Source: UBA4427 sp046351135
GTDB taxonomy: Bacteria > Myxococcota_A > UBA9160 > UBA4427
NCBI GenBank assembly: GCA_046351135.1
Contig: JAXLZA010000005.1
Span: forward strand, 124,001-188,000
DNA length: 64,000 bases
Direction of reading: 5' to 3'
The translations under genes and the position numbers were made by a program. A model generated the notes under the pieces. That model was not told the DNA's origin. It saw only the letters and a list, made by a program, of their open reading frames with translations, and ran no database searches. The first letter of the stretch is position 1. Every line of letters starts with the position of its first letter. Below, piece after piece: positions 37,367 through 45,062 of the stretch.

Positions 37367-38527
37367 TCAGTAGCCGGCGAGCAGGACGCCGCCGTCGACG
37401 ACCACACGATCGCCGACGTTCAATCCGTTCAACACCGCCACCCGCCCCTCGCGTCGGACGCCGAGCGCGACCGTCACGGGCTCGAACACCCCGGGCGAGA
37501 CCTCGCGATAGACGTAGGGCGCTCCCTCGCTCTGCAGGACCGCGTCGAGGGGCACGACGGCGATCTTCGCCAGGGCGTCGACGTGGCGGATCTGGCCGAA
37601 CATCTCGGGGCGCAGCAGGCCGTCGGGATTCGCGAGCTCGCCGCGGACCTCGACCGTGTGGCTGTCGGGATCGACGGTGTCGGCGACGCGGGTCACCGTC
37701 GCCGCGAAGACGCGCTCGGGATGGGCGGTGAGATGGAGCTCGAGGCTCTCGCCGACCCGGATCTTCGAGACGCCCGACTCCGGCACGCTCGAGACGACCC
37801 AGAGCACCGAGAGGTCGGCGACCGTCATCATGGCGACGCTCGTGTCGTCCCAGAAGACGCCGGGCGCGACCGTCAGATCGAGGACCTTGCCCGCGAGCGG
37901 GGCGCGCACGACGAGGGGCTGGTCGAGATGCCCGGGCTTGAGCCCCAGGATCTCGAGGCGTCGGGAGGCCTCCGCGAGGGTCGCCTCCGCCTGGGCGAGG
38001 GCCGCCCGCGCGCGATCGTATTCGGTCTCGGCGTTGAGCACCTCCTTGCGCGCCACGGCGTCGTGGGCGAAGAGGTCGCGCATCCGCTCGCGATCGGCAT
38101 CGGCCTTCGCGAGCTCCGAGCGCGCCTGGTCGACCGCCGAGCGCGCCTTCATCTGGTCGGACTCGAAGGCCGAGGCGTCGGGGCTCTCGAGCTCGACCAG
38201 CGGCGCGCCCGCGACGACCGCGTCCCCCTGTGCGACGAGCACCCGCGCGATCTTCCCCTTGACCGGCGAGGTCACCCGCGCGAAGCGCGTCGGCTCGGCC
38301 CGCAGCCGCCCGGGCGCGACGACCTCGACGGTCGGGAAATCGGCCTCCGCGACCGCGGCCACGACGAGCTCGTCGAGGAGCGGCGAGTCCGGCGGGAGCT
38401 TGACCCGGCGCGTCCCGGCCTCCACCACCGGCACCGCATCCGTCTTCGCCGAGTCCCCCTCGCGCGGTCCGCAGGCCACCAGGCAGAAAGCCGTCGCCGC
38501 GAGCGCGAGCCCGCCCCGGATCCCCAT
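37367..38527 (-). CDS. czcB: RND efflux periplasmic adaptor (CzcB-like lipoprotein)
   Basis: A 386-residue membrane-fusion protein. The N-terminus GLALAATAFCLVACG is a lipoprotein signal with the lipobox LVAC. An alpha-hairpin (QMKARSAVDQARSELAKADADRERM... with heptads, ~residues 125-200) is flanked by lipoyl halves VTSPVKGKIARVLVAQGDAV and VVRAPLAGKVLDLTVAPGVFW, then a beta-barrel and membrane-proximal domain. No His-rich metal-binding N-terminus is seen. It lies between czcC and czcA in the same operon. Confidence 0.9.
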   Translation of the reverse strand: MGIRGGLALAATAFCLVACGPREGDSAKTDAVPVVEAGTRRVKLPPDSPLLDELVVAAVAEADFPTVEVVAPGRLRAEPTRFARVTSPVKGKIARVLVAQGDAVVAGAPLVELESPDASAFESDQMKARSAVDQARSELAKADADRERMRDLFAHDAVARKEVLNAETEYDRARAALAQAEATLAEASRRLEILGLKPGHLDQPLVVRAPLAGKVLDLTVAPGVFWDDTSVAMMTVADLSVLWVVSSVPESGVSKIRVGESLELHLTAHPERVFAATVTRVADTVDPDSHTVEVRGELANPDGLLRPEMFGQIRHVDALAKIAVVPLDAVLQSEGAPYVYREVSPGVFEPVTVALGVRREGRVAVLNGLNVGDRVVVDGGVLLAGY

Positions 38528-38544
38528 GCTGCGTCGTCCCTCCG

Positions 38545-39879
38545 TCACGGGCGGCCCGCCGCGCCCGCGTCGTCGCGCGACCCGCCCGACCAGCGCCCGG
38601 TCACGTAGTCGAGCGCGTACCGCGCCCGCGCGTGGTCGGCGAGCGCGCCGTAGTAGCTGCGGGTCGTCTCGTTGAAGACCCGCTGTGCGTCGAGGAACTC
38701 GAGGAACGAGGCCTCGCCCCGACGATAGGCGTACTCGGCGGCGCCGCGGACCTCGCGCGCCTCTTCGAGGGCGCCCCCCTCGAAGACGTTCAGGCGATCG
38801 CGGGCAGCGCGATAGGTCGCGACGGCCCGGGACACCTCCGCGTCGAGGGACGCGCGGAAGGCCGCGAGGCGCGCCTCGACCTGGCGTCGGTCGGCCTTCG
38901 CCCGCCGGATCTCGCCCTGGTTGCGGTCGAAGACGGGCAGGAAGCCGTTCAGGAAGAATCCGAGCGAATCGCCCTTCGCGTAGGCCGTCTGGCGGTGCCA
39001 CTGGACGCCGACGCCGAGGTCGGTCACCGCGAGCGCGCGCTGGAGCGAGACGTCCGCGTCGGCCCGGCCTCGCGCCTGCTCGAGCGCCCGCAGGTCGGGG
39101 CGCTCGGCGGCCGCCGCGGCGCGCAGGGACGCCAGGTCCGGCTCGAGGCGCTCGCTCGGGATCGGCCCCTCGACGTCCACCGGCGGCGCATCGAAGGGCG
39201 TCGCGAGCAGCAGGCCGAGCATCGAGCGCGCCTTCGCGACCTCGAGCTCCGACAGGCGGATCGACCCCGCGACCTGACGCGCGGCAAGCCGCGTCCGCAT
39301 CAGCTCCGACTCCGCGAGGTCCCCGTCGCGCACCCGGATCTCGTTGATCGCGACGACGCTCTCGAGGGTCTCGAGCTGCTGCCGGTCGAGGGCGAGGATC
39401 GCCGCGTTCTCGAGCACGTCGAGGCCGGCGGAGCGGACCCGAAAGACGAGCTCCCGGACCTCGTTGACGAGCAGCAGCTCGGCGATCGACCGATCCACCC
39501 GGGCGACCGCGAGCCGCTTGCGGCGCTTGCCGGCGACGTCGAAGGGATAGTCGAGGCGCGCGTTGTACTCCGGCGGGCCGGCCCCATTGGACTGATCATT
39601 CTGGAAATGGCTGCCGAGAAGGTCCTGGTAGTCGGCGCCGAGGCTCAGGGTCGGGTTCGAGAACAGGCCGGCCGTCACGACCCGCGCCGAGGCCAGATCG
39701 ACGTCGTAGCGCCGGGCGATCAGGTCGAGATTGCGCTCGAGGGCGAGCTCGACGGCGCGGTCGAGGGGGAGCGGCGCATCCGCCGATCCGGATTCGGTCG
39801 GACCGGCCCAGGCGACCTGCGCCATCAGGATCGAAACGATGATCCGCCCACCGAGGGTGGGCGTGCGCATCCCCGCCAT
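38545..39879 (-). CDS. czcC: TolC-family outer membrane efflux protein (CzcC-like)
   Basis: A 444-residue outer-membrane channel with a signal peptide (GGRIIVSILMAQVAWA) and two TolC repeats. Each repeat has long amphipathic helices: LDRAVELALERNLDLIARRYDVDLA and later RAVATYRAARDRLNVFEGGALEEARE. FSNPTLSLGADY and YPFDVAGKR (fused into the LDYPF motif) are CzcC-type features. It is first in the czcC-czcB-czcA-DUF190 operon. The start may be at 39879 or the in-frame ATG at 39870. Confidence 0.9.
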   Translation of the reverse strand: MAGMRTPTLGGRIIVSILMAQVAWAGPTESGSADAPLPLDRAVELALERNLDLIARRYDVDLASARVVTAGLFSNPTLSLGADYQDLLGSHFQNDQSNGAGPPEYNARLDYPFDVAGKRRKRLAVARVDRSIAELLLVNEVRELVFRVRSAGLDVLENAAILALDRQQLETLESVVAINEIRVRDGDLAESELMRTRLAARQVAGSIRLSELEVAKARSMLGLLLATPFDAPPVDVEGPIPSERLEPDLASLRAAAAAERPDLRALEQARGRADADVSLQRALAVTDLGVGVQWHRQTAYAKGDSLGFFLNGFLPVFDRNQGEIRRAKADRRQVEARLAAFRASLDAEVSRAVATYRAARDRLNVFEGGALEEAREVRGAAEYAYRRGEASFLEFLDAQRVFNETTRSYYGALADHARARYALDYVTGRWSGGSRDDAGAAGRP

Positions 39880-39885
39880 GGTCGC

Positions 39886-39891
39886 AGTCTA
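39886..39891 (-). promoter_or_regulatory. Candidate -10 box of the czcCBA operon
   Basis: On the minus strand TAGACT lies exactly 6 bases before the czcC ATG at 39879, the same spacing as the TATCGT box before the gene at 27232. It suggests a leaderless czc transcript. Just upstream lies an inverted repeat at 39910-39925. Confidence 0.35.
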
Positions 39892-39909
39892 CCTGCGCTC
39901 CGTGCGGCT

Positions 39910-39925
39910 GGCACCGAATGGTGCC
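39910..39925. promoter_or_regulatory. Inverted repeat upstream of czcC (candidate operator)
   Basis: GGCACC (39910-39915), spacer GAAT, GGTGCC (39920-39925): perfect 6-base arms located 31-46 bases before the czcC ATG, where a metal-responsive repressor or activator would sit against the -10/-35 region. No regulator gene is present in the window. Confidence 0.45.
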
Positions 39926-40064
39926 CCGCCCCTTCGCGCTCTCCGGAGTTCGCGGTCCCCGACACCGCTGCGCCGCGTTCGGATCCCGTCGCCGACCACG
40001 ATTCCGTCGGAGCCGGGAACACCGTCCCGCGAACGCGCGGGCGGGCGGGCCCGGGCGCGTGCGT

Positions 40065-41507
40065 TCAGCGGGCGCCCTGGGCGAGGCACGCGCGGGCGTG
40101 GCCCTCGACCGCGGTGCCGTCGAAGAAGTCCGGTCGCGCGCCCGCGAGCAGCGCGATGGCGTTGTCGCAGGTGAAGGCCCGGAAATCCGCGCGGTCGAGA
40201 TGGCCGTCCTCGACGAGCTCCCAGGCCTCGGGCAGGACCTCCCGGAAGTCCGGAACGTCCCAGTGGCCGATGTCGCTCGCGAAGACGGCGTTCAGCCGCG
40301 CGCCCATCGGGATCTTCTCCCGGTCGAAGGCGATGGCGTTCATCGGATCGTCCGCCTCGCAGCCGAAGAAGAAGCGCCGTTCGAAGAGCGCCCGGATGTC
40401 CTCGCGCGACCCGATCCGGCAGTCGCGGAACTCGTCGATCGCGGCCCGGTCCTCGTTCGGGTCGCTCAACATCAGGAGCGCGTCGTCGAGGCGGTCGAGC
40501 CGCGCCTGGATGGCGGACGGCGCGTGCTCCTTCAGCAGCTTCTCGAGCATCGGGCGGTCGAGGGCCTGCGGGTCGTAGTGGCCGATCGCCTGGCGGTTGC
40601 GCTTCTCGAAGTGGCCCAGGATGTCGGAGAAGAGGTTCGCGGCCCAGCCGACACCACCCTCGAGGAAGCCGAAACGGAGCTTCGGGAAGCGCTGGGCGAC
40701 GCCGCCGAAGAAGATCGAGCGGCAGGCCGCCTCGCCCGCGACGGCGAAGTTCCCGATGTGGTTGTAGACGTAGTTGGTGCGCGACATGCGCGAGCCCCAG
40801 CCCTGCCCGCTCGCGTGGAAGGTGACGGGGACGCCCAGCTCTTCGCACCGCTTCCAGAGCGGATCGTAGTCGTACTCGCTGTCGTGGCAGAGCGTGTCCA
40901 TCCAGCTGGCGCCCCGGACGCCCTCGGCGCCCGGGAACTTGCGGGCGATCACGCCCGAGAACATCGCAGCCTTCAGGCCGAGCTCGCCGATCGCATGGTC
41001 GAGCTCCGCGATCGCCTCGGTCGGATTGAAGCACGGGATCGCCGCGACGGGCTCGAGCCGATCGCGGTACTCGCCGTAGCACTCGGCGTAGTAGCGGTTG
41101 TAGGCGCGCGCGAGCGCGGGGCGCAGCTCGTCGTCGGCGAGCGCCGTCACCGTCAGGCCGTAGGTCGGGAAGAGCAGCGCGTAGTCGAGGCCGAGCTCGT
41201 CCATCCGCTCGTACATGAGGCGCGGCATCATCGCCGTCGCCCGGTCGAGGGTGTTGCGCGTCGGCACGCCCCACCACGCGAAGCGCGTCATCCCGAGCGC
41301 GCGCTTCGCCTCGAACGGGACCTGGCGCGCCAGCGCGCTCCCGTTCTGGAGCAGGTCGAAGCGCGCCGCGACGGACTCCCCCGCGCTCTCGACGAGGAAG
41401 TCCCGTACGAGCGGGGTGAACTCGATCAGGTGGCCGTCGCCGTCGATCACGGGATGATCGAGCTGCCGGCGGATCTTCTCGACCTCGTCGCTGCGGACGT
41501 AGGGCAC
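40065..41507 (-). CDS. Amidohydrolase family 2 protein
   Basis: A 480-residue ACMSD-related amidohydrolase. The N-terminal metal motif appears as VIDGDGHLIEF, the middle His in VTFHASGQGWG, and the C-terminal ASDIGHWDVPD carries the catalytic Asp. It is longer than typical ACMSD-type members (~400) owing to extra segments. GTG at 41507 is the start, preceded by GAGGAGG about 6 bases upstream. It is third in the run amidohydrolase-alcohol dehydrogenase-amidohydrolase (43968 to 40065). Confidence 0.83.
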   Translation of the reverse strand: MPYVRSDEVEKIRRQLDHPVIDGDGHLIEFTPLVRDFLVESAGESVAARFDLLQNGSALARQVPFEAKRALGMTRFAWWGVPTRNTLDRATAMMPRLMYERMDELGLDYALLFPTYGLTVTALADDELRPALARAYNRYYAECYGEYRDRLEPVAAIPCFNPTEAIAELDHAIGELGLKAAMFSGVIARKFPGAEGVRGASWMDTLCHDSEYDYDPLWKRCEELGVPVTFHASGQGWGSRMSRTNYVYNHIGNFAVAGEAACRSIFFGGVAQRFPKLRFGFLEGGVGWAANLFSDILGHFEKRNRQAIGHYDPQALDRPMLEKLLKEHAPSAIQARLDRLDDALLMLSDPNEDRAAIDEFRDCRIGSREDIRALFERRFFFGCEADDPMNAIAFDREKIPMGARLNAVFASDIGHWDVPDFREVLPEAWELVEDGHLDRADFRAFTCDNAIALLAGARPDFFDGTAVEGHARACLAQGAR

Positions 41508-41538
41508 GGATGGCCTCCTCGGGTTCGGGACCCCGGTA

Positions 41539-42633
41539 TCAGAGCGCGAGCACCGTCCGCAGACCACGCCCGGCGCGCATGTCGTCGAGCCCCGCGTTGA
41601 TGTCCGCGAGCGGGCGGCGGTGGCTGATCATGCTCTCGAGGTCGAGCGCGCCCTTGCGCCAGAGGGCGAGGAAGCGCGGGATGTCGCGATGGCCGTTGCA
41701 GGAGCCGAGCAGGCAGCCCATCAGCTTCTTCTGCTGGGTCAGGAAGATCGCAGGCAGGGGCAGCGTCAGCGGCTGCATCGCGGCGCCCACCATGACCGTC
41801 GTCCCACCGATCCGACAGGCGTTGATGCCCTGGGAGATCAGCTCCGAGACGCCTGCCCCGTCGAAGGCGTAGTCGACGCCGATCCCGCCCGTCAGCTCGA
41901 TCGCCTTCGCGACGACGTCGTCCTTCGCCGGATCGAGGATGTCCGTCGCACCGAAGTTCGCCGCCATGTCCCGCCGCCCGGCGACCGGGTCCGAGACGAT
42001 GATCCGGGCGGCGTTCGCGAGCCGGGCCCCCTGCACGATCGAGATGCCGATCCCGCCGAGCCCCATCACGAGGACGGTCGCCCCCTCCTCGACCTGGGCC
42101 GTGTTCAGCACGGCGCCGACCCCCGTCTGGATCGCACAGCCGATCACGCAGGCGACCTCGAGCGGCGTATCCGGATCGATCTTCACCGCGCGCCGCTCGT
42201 CGACGAGCGCGTACTGGCCCCAGCCGCCGAGGCCGAAGCCCTGGAAGACCCGCTCGCCCTTGCGCGAGAGCGGGCTCGTCCCGTCCTTGCGCAGGCCCGT
42301 CATGAAGTTCTGGCCATCGATGCAGAGCGAGCTCTGTCCGCGCACGCAGTAGTAGCAGGCGCCGCAGGTCGGGATCGGCGTCAGCATGACCTTGTCGCCC
42401 TTCTTGAGGCCGGAGACCGAGGATCCGACCTCCTCGACGGTCCCCGCGGCCTCGTGACCGAGGACGAGCGGCGTCTGCCCGGCCCCGCCGGCGTCCACCA
42501 TCGTCAGGTCGGAGTGGCAGATGCCGCAGTGGGAGACGCGCACGACGACGTCGCGCGGACCGGGGGACTCGACCTGGACGTCGTCGACGACGACGAGGGA
42601 CTTCTGGTTCTGCTCGAGCAGGGCGGCGCGCAT
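41539..42633 (-). CDS. Zinc-dependent alcohol dehydrogenase (class III-like MDR)
   Basis: A 364-residue MDR. Catalytic zinc site CGICHSDLT (residues 37-45), GHEAAG, structural zinc CGACYYCVRGQSSLC (C-x2-C-x2-C-x7-C) and the Rossmann GLGGIGISIVQG. The layout (PIPTCGACYYC then CxxQTGVGAVLN) is that of class III/formaldehyde or NDMA-dependent alcohol dehydrogenases, which favour primary alcohols or hydroxymethyl adducts. It is flanked by two amidohydrolases on the same strand with gaps of 31 and 150 bases. The product of one could be the substrate of the other (inference). Confidence 0.87.
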   Translation of the reverse strand: MRAALLEQNQKSLVVVDDVQVESPGPRDVVVRVSHCGICHSDLTMVDAGGAGQTPLVLGHEAAGTVEEVGSSVSGLKKGDKVMLTPIPTCGACYYCVRGQSSLCIDGQNFMTGLRKDGTSPLSRKGERVFQGFGLGGWGQYALVDERRAVKIDPDTPLEVACVIGCAIQTGVGAVLNTAQVEEGATVLVMGLGGIGISIVQGARLANAARIIVSDPVAGRRDMAANFGATDILDPAKDDVVAKAIELTGGIGVDYAFDGAGVSELISQGINACRIGGTTVMVGAAMQPLTLPLPAIFLTQQKKLMGCLLGSCNGHRDIPRFLALWRKGALDLESMISHRRPLADINAGLDDMRAGRGLRTVLAL

Positions 42634-42783
42634 GCGAGGCTCCTTCGGTTCGGAATGGCACGGTCGGGTCGTCCGGGCGTCGGTCGATCGGAGGCCCGGG
42701 CGTCGCCGGATCGGGGGTCGGAGGGTTCGGGGCGGGGTCGGCGCGAGGTCGGGGCGGTCGAGCCCGCCCGGACCTCGCTCCGC

Positions 42784-43968
42784 CTAGACGGGACGCCGGA
42801 CCGAGAGGCCGAGGGCGTTGTCGCGCATGACCTGTCGGACCTCGCGCTCGCTGAAGCCCTCGAGCTCGTGCACGAACTCCGTCGGGTCGGGCAGGCCCTC
42901 GGCATGGGGCCAGTCGGAGCCGAGCAGCATCCGATCGGCGCCGATCAGGTTCTTGAGCCCGAGCACGCTGTCCTCGTGGAAGGGCGAGATCCAGACGTGG
43001 CGCTTGAACGTCTCGCAGGGATCCTCGAAGAAGCTCTTCGGGCTCTGGCCGTAGGTCCGCTCGAGGGACTGGAACAGCCACTGGACCCAGAAGGCGCCCA
43101 TCTCGATCGACGCCATGCGCAGGTTCGGGAAGCGCTCGAAGAGCCGGTGGGAGAGCAGCGCCGCCATCAGGTCGAACGGCGCCTTGTGGGACATCGCGAT
43201 CGCCTTCATCGGCGACATCGAGAAGCTCTCGATCGAGCCGCCCTCGCCCCAGTCGGCCATGTAGTCGCCGTAGCCCGAGTCGCCGCCGTGGTAGACGACG
43301 GTGATCCCCTCGTCGTTGACGATCTTCCAGAAGGGATCGAAGTACGGATCGGCCGGCGAGCGCGAGCCGGCCTTGTTGTAGATGAACGACGGACGCATCA
43401 CGATGAAGCGGGCGTCGTTCGAGAGCGCCCACTCGAGCTCCCGGATGCCGCGGTCGCGGTCCATGATCGAGATGTAGGGCGCCGCGTAGATGCGCTCCTT
43501 GTACGCGAAGCCCCAGTCGTCGAGCAGCCAGCGGTTGAACGCCTCGAAGGCGGCGTGGACCGCCTCGGTGTCCTGCTTCAGCGCCTCCTCCATGCCGACG
43601 CCGAGGGTCGGGAAGTAGATCGCCTTCTCGATCCGCTGCGAGTCCATGACCGCGAGGCGCGCGTCGCGGTCGCGGTACTCGCGGCGGATCGGCTCGAGGG
43701 CCCCGAAGGCGTCCTTGATGCTCTTGCCCTCGGGATTGATGCCCCGGTAGTAGTCGTCGAGGCAGCCCGGCCGGGCGACGGGATCGAAGGTCGGGTTCGG
43801 GATGAAGCGGTTGACCTTGCCGGCGACCAGCAGCTCCTTGCGGTTCCCGAGCTGGGCCCAGCTCATGCACCGGCGCTTCATGCGCGGGTCCATGTGGCGC
43901 GTGAAGGCGTCCTCGGCCTCGTAGTAGTGGTTGTCGGCGTCGAAGAGCAGGAAGGGCAGTTGGGCCAT
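42784..43968 (-). CDS. Amidohydrolase family 2 protein
   Basis: A 394-residue ACMSD-related protein with the N-terminal FDADNHYYE metal motif of a large group known in mycobacteria and deltaproteobacteria, VVYHGGDSGYGD with the middle His, and LGSDWPHAEGL with the catalytic Asp. The enzyme likely decarboxylates or hydrolyses a catabolic intermediate. It is first in the three-gene run and divergent from the TesB thioesterase across a 100-base gap that contains two direct repeats. Confidence 0.85.
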   Translation of the reverse strand: MAQLPFLLFDADNHYYEAEDAFTRHMDPRMKRRCMSWAQLGNRKELLVAGKVNRFIPNPTFDPVARPGCLDDYYRGINPEGKSIKDAFGALEPIRREYRDRDARLAVMDSQRIEKAIYFPTLGVGMEEALKQDTEAVHAAFEAFNRWLLDDWGFAYKERIYAAPYISIMDRDRGIRELEWALSNDARFIVMRPSFIYNKAGSRSPADPYFDPFWKIVNDEGITVVYHGGDSGYGDYMADWGEGGSIESFSMSPMKAIAMSHKAPFDLMAALLSHRLFERFPNLRMASIEMGAFWVQWLFQSLERTYGQSPKSFFEDPCETFKRHVWISPFHEDSVLGLKNLIGADRMLLGSDWPHAEGLPDPTEFVHELEGFSEREVRQVMRDNALGLSVRRPV

Positions 43969-44012
43969 CGCAGGGGGTCCTCTCGTGCCCGCGCGGCGGC
44001 GGGACCGGCGGA

Positions 44013-44045
44013 GAATATCCCCTCGCGGGCCGGCTGAGTATCCCC
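44013..44045. repeat. Imperfect direct repeat in the divergent amidohydrolase/TesB promoter region
   Basis: GAATATCCCC (44013-44022) and GAGTATCCCC (44036-44045) match at 9 of 10 bases with a 23-base period, about two helical turns. They lie between two divergent starts (43968 minus, 44069 plus) and could be half sites of one regulator. Confidence 0.45.
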
Positions 44046-44068
44046 CGTTTCGCTACTCGTCCGGCCCC

Positions 44069-44998
44069 ATGTCACCGACCTTCCGAGACCCCGACCGCTC
44101 CCCGCTCGAGAACCTGCTCGAGCTGCTCGACCTCGAGCCGACCGCGCCCAACCACTTCCGCGGCCACAGCCAGCCCTCCCTCAACGGGCGCATCTTCGGC
44201 GGCCTCGTCTTCGCCCAGGCGATGCGCGCCGCCCAGGCGACCGCGGGCGGGCGCCCGATCCACTCCGCCCACGCCTACTTCCTGCGCCCGGGCAATCCGT
44301 CCCTCCCGATCGACTACGAGGTCGACTGCGTCCGCGACGGCCGCAGCTTCCACACCCGCGGCGTGATCGCCCGCCAGGCCGGGACCGCGATCTTCGACTT
44401 CATGGCCTCGTTCCACACCAACGAGTGGAGCCCGGTCCACGAGCTGCGGACCGAGATCCCCGCCGAGCCCGCCGGCGAGGAGTACGAGGCGGGCCTCCTG
44501 AAGGCGATCCGGGCCCGCGGGATCGACTTCCCCCCGGAGAAGCTCGGGAGCGGCCCGGTCCAGATCCTGGTCGAGGACGGCATCGACATGACGAGCGCGG
44601 CCCCGCGCGCGCCCGAGCTCAAGGCGTGGATGCGGGCGCGGGGGGCGGTGCCCGAGGATCCGAGCCTGCACGCGGCCCTGCTCGCCTACACCTCCGACCT
44701 GCTCGTCACCGTCGCCGGCGTCTACCCCTTCGACTTCCGCCTCATGAGCCCGGGCGTGTCGTCGGCGAGCCTCGACCACGCGATGTGGTTCCACGAGCCG
44801 CTGCGCATGGACGACTGGATCTACGCCGTCCACGACAGTCCGGTCTTCAAGGGCGCGCGGGTGATGGGTCGGGCGCTCTTCTATGCTCGCGACGGCCGAC
44901 TGGTGGCGTCCGCGGTCCAGGAGGGCCTCGTCCGCAACGAGAGCTGGCCCGGCGCCGAGGCCCATCGGCACCGCCCGAACGTGGGATCGAAGCGCTAG
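44069..44998 (+). CDS. tesB: Acyl-CoA thioesterase II (TesB family)
   Basis: A 309-residue double-hotdog thioesterase. Characteristic segments are GHSQPSLNGRIFGGLVFAQAM, HSAHAYFLRPG, RDGRSFHTRGV, the second-half LLAYTSDLLVTV and SLDHAMWFHEP, and GRALFYARDGRLVASAVQEGLVR. The last contains the catalytic Gln of the family, and the Asp sits in YTSD. The enzyme hydrolyses medium/long acyl-CoAs and typically relieves CoA sequestration in beta-oxidation. The ATG at 44069 begins without a clear ribosome site. A molybdopterin oxidoreductase follows 64 bases downstream. Confidence 0.9.
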   Translation: MSPTFRDPDRSPLENLLELLDLEPTAPNHFRGHSQPSLNGRIFGGLVFAQAMRAAQATAGGRPIHSAHAYFLRPGNPSLPIDYEVDCVRDGRSFHTRGVIARQAGTAIFDFMASFHTNEWSPVHELRTEIPAEPAGEEYEAGLLKAIRARGIDFPPEKLGSGPVQILVEDGIDMTSAAPRAPELKAWMRARGAVPEDPSLHAALLAYTSDLLVTVAGVYPFDFRLMSPGVSSASLDHAMWFHEPLRMDDWIYAVHDSPVFKGARVMGRALFYARDGRLVASAVQEGLVRNESWPGAEAHRHRPNVGSKR

Positions 44999-45062
44999 GC
45001 CGAGGCGCCCGCGCGACACGTTCGACCGACGAAGAGCGCGGCGACGCCGCAGGAGGATCCGC

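Noticed and set aside
34403..38608. Plus-strand open frame of 1401 codons opposite czcA and czcB
   Set aside because: Composition is low-complexity (R, D, E, H, G), no motifs appear, and it covers clear RND pump and adaptor genes on the other strand.
39910..39925. NtrC binding site upstream of czcC (GGCACC-N4-GGTGCC)
   Set aside because: The spacing of the half sites is 4 rather than the 5 expected for the NtrC consensus, the outer bases differ, and the operon is for metal efflux with no sigma-54 promoter.
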